A stretch of 8,354 nucleotides of DNA from Nitrospinota bacterium (lineage in GTDB: Bacteria; Nitrospinota_A; UBA7883; JACRLM01), in contig JADGAO010000149.1 of NCBI GenBank assembly GCA_015231995.1, positions 1 through 8,354 of the forward strand. Direction: 5' to 3'. The notes under the pieces were generated by a model, which worked only from the letters and a program-made list of their open reading frames with translations, was not told where the DNA came from and searched no databases. The translations under genes and the position numbers were made by a program. Below are positions 6,243-8,354 of this stretch, piece by piece; the first letter of the stretch is position 1, and each line of letters begins with the position of its first letter.

Positions 6243-7025
6243 ATGGTCAAAGCGCTTCTTGCAACTCTAGTTTTATTATTGGGTTTTCAAGGGGTTGCGT
6301 CCGCTCAAAAGGCCCAATCATCCTCGAACGGGGAGGCGTTTGTTCTCGAGTTTCGCGCGGATTATTGGATGCCGACATTTTCCAGCGACCTGCAGGTGGA
6401 TAGCGGCAACCTTGCCGGAACCAACATAAATGTCGTCCGCGATTTAGGTTTCGATGAAAAAAAATCAATTCCTACCGCCGAGCTGACCCTCAAGCTTGCG
6501 GAACGTCACAAGCTAAGGTTCGATTACATCAGTTTCGCCTACAGCGGAAAAAAAGAGGTCGCAAGCCGGATAGTGTTCAACGGGGTCGTCTATCCGTTAA
6601 GCTCGCAACTCAAGACAGATATGGAACTGCGCTCGATAAAAGCCGGATATGAGCTGGACCTTCTCAGGAACGAGAACGGCTATCTGGCCTTCCGGCTCGC
6701 CGTTGACAGTGTGTACGCTAAAGCCTCCATCGAGGCTATGGGCGCGATATCCAACAGCGCGTCCACTTCGGCGATAGCCCCGGTTGTGGGGCTTTCCGGC
6801 AGGCTTACCCCCATGCCCTGGGTTTCGCTCACCGCCGACATTTGCGGAGTTGGTTACGACAAATCCACCGTATATGACGGGGCCATCTACGCCGACATAA
6901 ACCCCATAAAAAACCTCGGCCTCACGGTAGGCTGGAGGACAGTGAAGATAAACATAAACGTGGAAAGCAAGATTTCGGACACACAATGGAGCGGGGTCTA
7001 CGGGGGTCTTGCGCTAAGGTTCTAA
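6243..7025 (+). CDS. Exported, probably outer-membrane beta-barrel protein of unknown function
   Basis: I do not recognise a named family for this 260-residue protein. The N-terminus is a classical signal peptide: M-V-K, a hydrophobic run (ALLATLVLLLGF) and a cleavage site after VASA (residue 21). No lipobox Cys is present. The mature part lacks membrane helices and shows alternating polar and hydrophobic stretches, for example FVLEFRADYW (33-42), AELTLKLAERHKLRFDYISF (79-98) and GLTVGWRTVKININV (226-240). It ends GVYGGLALRF, and a C-terminal Phe is the usual sorting signal of outer-membrane barrels. The predicted place is therefore the outer membrane of a diderm cell. The ATG has AAGGG four bases upstream and sits just after a near-consensus promoter. 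It is followed after 19 bases by another exported-protein gene, so the two probably form an operon. An alternative is a periplasmic beta-rich protein. Confidence 0.7.
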   Translation: MVKALLATLVLLLGFQGVASAQKAQSSSNGEAFVLEFRADYWMPTFSSDLQVDSGNLAGTNINVVRDLGFDEKKSIPTAELTLKLAERHKLRFDYISFAYSGKKEVASRIVFNGVVYPLSSQLKTDMELRSIKAGYELDLLRNENGYLAFRLAVDSVYAKASIEAMGAISNSASTSAIAPVVGLSGRLTPMPWVSLTADICGVGYDKSTVYDGAIYADINPIKNLGLTVGWRTVKININVESKISDTQWSGVYGGLALRF

Positions 7026-7028
7026 AAA

Positions 7029-7035
7029 GGGAGGG
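7029..7035 (+). promoter_or_regulatory. Ribosome binding site bearing on the start of the second exported protein
   Basis: GGGAGGG lies nine bases before the ATG at 7045 and six bases before an in-frame TTG at 7042. Both starts are possible and differ by a single residue. I prefer the ATG because the resulting M-K-K N-terminus is typical of signal peptides and ATG is the stronger codon. Confidence 0.6.
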
Positions 7036-7044
7036 ATTGATTTG

Positions 7045-7779
7045 ATGAAAAAAGCTTGTCTGGCTGTGCTTGCCATCATGACGTTCGTTTGTTTAACACA
7101 CGGCGCGGCCCACGCCACGCCTTCGACACAGATATGGATACCGTCCACCGATGTCCAGCCTGTCGGCACGGTTCACGTTGGCGTGGACAACTACACCACG
7201 GTCTTCAAGCAACCCAAGGACGGTGGCCACAACGCCCCGGTGGACATCGGCCTCACTATCGGAGCGCTGGAGACGTCCATCATGAACATCGAGCTGGGCC
7301 TGGACCTCAAAGAAGCCACGGACGACCCTGTGTATTTCAACGCCAAGCTGGGGATTAAAGAGGACTCCCTCATGAAGTTTTTCCCCGCCATCGCCATCGG
7401 CGGGTACGATTTCGGGACCAAGCCGGACTTTACGGCCTTTAACATCCTTTACGTCGAGTTGGCCAAAACCCTGGCGCCCGTGGGTAGGTTCACCGTGGGC
7501 TACTACGTGGGCAACGACAAACTTTTGGTGAACACCAGCGGCCATAAGGAAAACGACGGCGTCCTGCTTTCTTTCGACAGGACAATGGCGGAAATAAGCG
7601 ACAGGCTCTGGTTCGCCATAGACTACATGTCGGGGCAGAACGCTTACGGCGCGCTTTCTTTCGGCGTGGCATGGAAGTTCTCCAAGAACATAAGCGCCAT
7701 CATCGGTTACGACACATACAACGAGCGCAAGATCGCGGGTGAAGACACCGTCACGATCCAGTTCGACATGGATTTTTAG
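7045..7779 (+). CDS. Exported, probably outer-membrane beta-barrel protein of unknown function
   Basis: This protein has 244 residues from the ATG (245 if TTG at 7042 is used). It starts with a signal peptide, MKK followed by a hydrophobic core, with cleavage expected after AAHA (residue 24). The mature N-terminus reads TPSTQIWIPSTDVQPVGTVH. Proteins beginning with this kind of TQIWIPSTD segment recur as uncharacterised exported proteins in other bacteria, as far as I recall; I cannot confirm that here. The body alternates beta-like segments with Gly-rich turns (FPAIAIGGYDFG, GRFTVGYYVGND, YGALSFGVAWKF, ISAIIGYDTYNE). It ends TIQFDMDF, again with the terminal Phe expected of an outer-membrane barrel. 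It follows the other exported-protein gene by 19 bases and most likely shares its promoter. The two proteins show no obvious sequence similarity, so they do not look like a recent duplication. No enzymatic motif is visible. Confidence 0.7.
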   Translation: MKKACLAVLAIMTFVCLTHGAAHATPSTQIWIPSTDVQPVGTVHVGVDNYTTVFKQPKDGGHNAPVDIGLTIGALETSIMNIELGLDLKEATDDPVYFNAKLGIKEDSLMKFFPAIAIGGYDFGTKPDFTAFNILYVELAKTLAPVGRFTVGYYVGNDKLLVNTSGHKENDGVLLSFDRTMAEISDRLWFAIDYMSGQNAYGALSFGVAWKFSKNISAIIGYDTYNERKIAGEDTVTIQFDMDF

Positions 7780-7819
7780 CCCTGTCCCGTTTGTAACTTT
7801 GACTGGTTAATTTGCCCCT

Positions 7820-8269
7820 ATGACAGGCGCCGTTAAAAAAGTGGAGATATTCTGCGACGGCGCCTGCAAGGGCAATCCCGGCCCTGGCGGATGGGGCGCC
7901 ATCCTTCGCCACGGCGACGTGGAAAAAGAGCTTTACGGCTACAAACCCCACACCACCAACAACGAAATGGAGCTTACCGCCGCCATCCAGTCGTTAAAAG
8001 CCCTCAAAACCCACTGCGAAGTGACCCTCGTCACCGATTCCAACTATGTGGTGAAAGGGATGACCGAATGGATTTTTTCATGGAAAAAAAACGGCTGGCG
8101 CACCTCCGGCAAACAACCCGTGAAGAACATGGAGTTGTGGAAAGAGCTCGAAGCCGCCGCCGCCCATCACAAAGTCAAATGGAAATGGGTTCGCGGCCAC
8201 GCCGGGCATAGAGAGAACGAGCGGGCCGATCAGCTTGCGAACAAGGGGATAGAAGAGGGGAGGGGATGA
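7820..8269 (+). CDS. rnhA: Ribonuclease HI
   Basis: This enzyme cuts the RNA strand of RNA-DNA hybrids in the cytoplasm, removing R-loops and Okazaki primers. It has 149 residues, close to the 155 of the E. coli enzyme. The four catalytic acids are all present: Asp13 in FCDGACKGNPGPGGWG (11-26), Glu51 in NNEMELTAA (47-55), Asp73 in VTDSNYVVKG (71-80) and Asp137 in ENERADQLAN. The general-base His127 lies in WVRGHAGH (123-130). The Trp-rich basic-protrusion region (84-107: WIFSWKKNGWR, NMELW) is also intact, so this is the full-length bacterial HI type. The ATG at 7820 is the only credible start, since a stop codon in the same frame lies at 7808-7810. No Shine-Dalgarno is evident before it. 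It follows the barrel gene by 40 bases with no terminator between them, so it may be read through from that promoter, though the functions are unrelated. Confidence 0.96.
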   Translation: MTGAVKKVEIFCDGACKGNPGPGGWGAILRHGDVEKELYGYKPHTTNNEMELTAAIQSLKALKTHCEVTLVTDSNYVVKGMTEWIFSWKKNGWRTSGKQPVKNMELWKELEAAAAHHKVKWKWVRGHAGHRENERADQLANKGIEEGRG

Positions 8270-8289
8270 AGGCTGTTCAGTGTGTGTGC

Positions 8290-8341
8290 TACTCCTGCCC
8301 CCTCGCCCGCGCTTCATCGCGGGAGAGGGCTGGGGTGAGGG
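8290..8341. repeat. GC-rich palindromic repeat after rnhA
   Basis: A strong stem, CCCGCG (8306-8311) with CGCGGG (8318-8323), has a six-base loop. It extends past one mismatch through CCCTC (8300-8304) and GAGGG (8325-8329). It is followed by CTGGGGTGAGGG, not by a T-run, so it is not a standard terminator. The pattern GCGGGAGAGGGCTGGGGTGAGGG is a widely dispersed intergenic repeat in bacterial genomes, often mis-called as a short coding frame. It may still affect the 3' end of the rnhA message. Confidence 0.7.
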
Positions 8342-8354
8342 TTTCAACCAGTGT

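Noticed and set aside
8300..8329. The hairpin after ribonuclease HI as an intrinsic terminator.
   Set aside because: The stem is strong but no T-run follows on either strand, and the sequence is better explained as a dispersed repeat.
8078..8347. An 89-codon minus-strand frame at the right end.
   Set aside because: Its start (KPSPQPSPAMKRG) is the translation of the GC-rich palindromic repeat, and the rest is antisense to ribonuclease HI.

Overview
The window is a GC-rich bacterial chromosome segment with ordinary housekeeping and energy-metabolism genes, separated by spacers rich in short palindromic repeats. Paired aclB and aclA genes for a two-subunit ATP-citrate lyase point to an organism that can run the reductive TCA cycle (autotrophic CO2 fixation, as in Chlorobi, Aquificae, Nitrospirae and Nitrospinae). 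The exported beta-barrel-like proteins indicate a diderm (Gram-negative-type) cell. I cannot name the phylum from sequence alone; a Nitrospinae/Nitrospirae/deltaproteobacteria-like lineage is a guess.

Layout, left to right. Bases 2-154 (+) are the last 50 codons of a MEMO1-family (AmmeMemoRadiSam system protein B) gene. Bases 155-471 are a spacer with two full copies and one partial copy of an imperfect palindromic repeat. Bases 472-2460 (+) encode a K+-dependent membrane pyrophosphatase that pumps Na+ or H+. A two-hairpin repeat and a strong bidirectional terminator (2556-2596) separate it from the convergent aclBA operon on the minus strand: aclB 5648-4443, then aclA 4440-2608, with 2 nt between them. 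A good sigma70-type promoter for aclBA lies at 5822-5849, about 165 nt upstream of aclB. The leader it would produce begins with a terminator-like hairpin.

The 594-base divergent spacer (5649-6242) also carries a fourth copy of the palindromic repeat nested inside longer inverted repeats, and a near-consensus plus-strand promoter (6171-6199). This promoter drives two adjacent genes for secreted, probably outer-membrane, proteins of unknown function (6243-7025 and 7045-7779). Bases 7820-8269 (+) encode ribonuclease HI with all catalytic residues. The window ends in a third type of palindromic repeat.

Functional reading: ATP-citrate lyase cleaves citrate to acetyl-CoA and oxaloacetate, the committing step of the reductive TCA cycle. 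The pyrophosphatase recovers energy from pyrophosphate made in biosynthesis as an ion gradient. The two are convergent, so their proximity does not prove co-regulation. I see no mobile-element gene, CRISPR array, tRNA or rRNA, and no clear evidence of a new multi-gene system. The least explained items are the two barrel-like proteins, the aclBA leader hairpin and the repeats.
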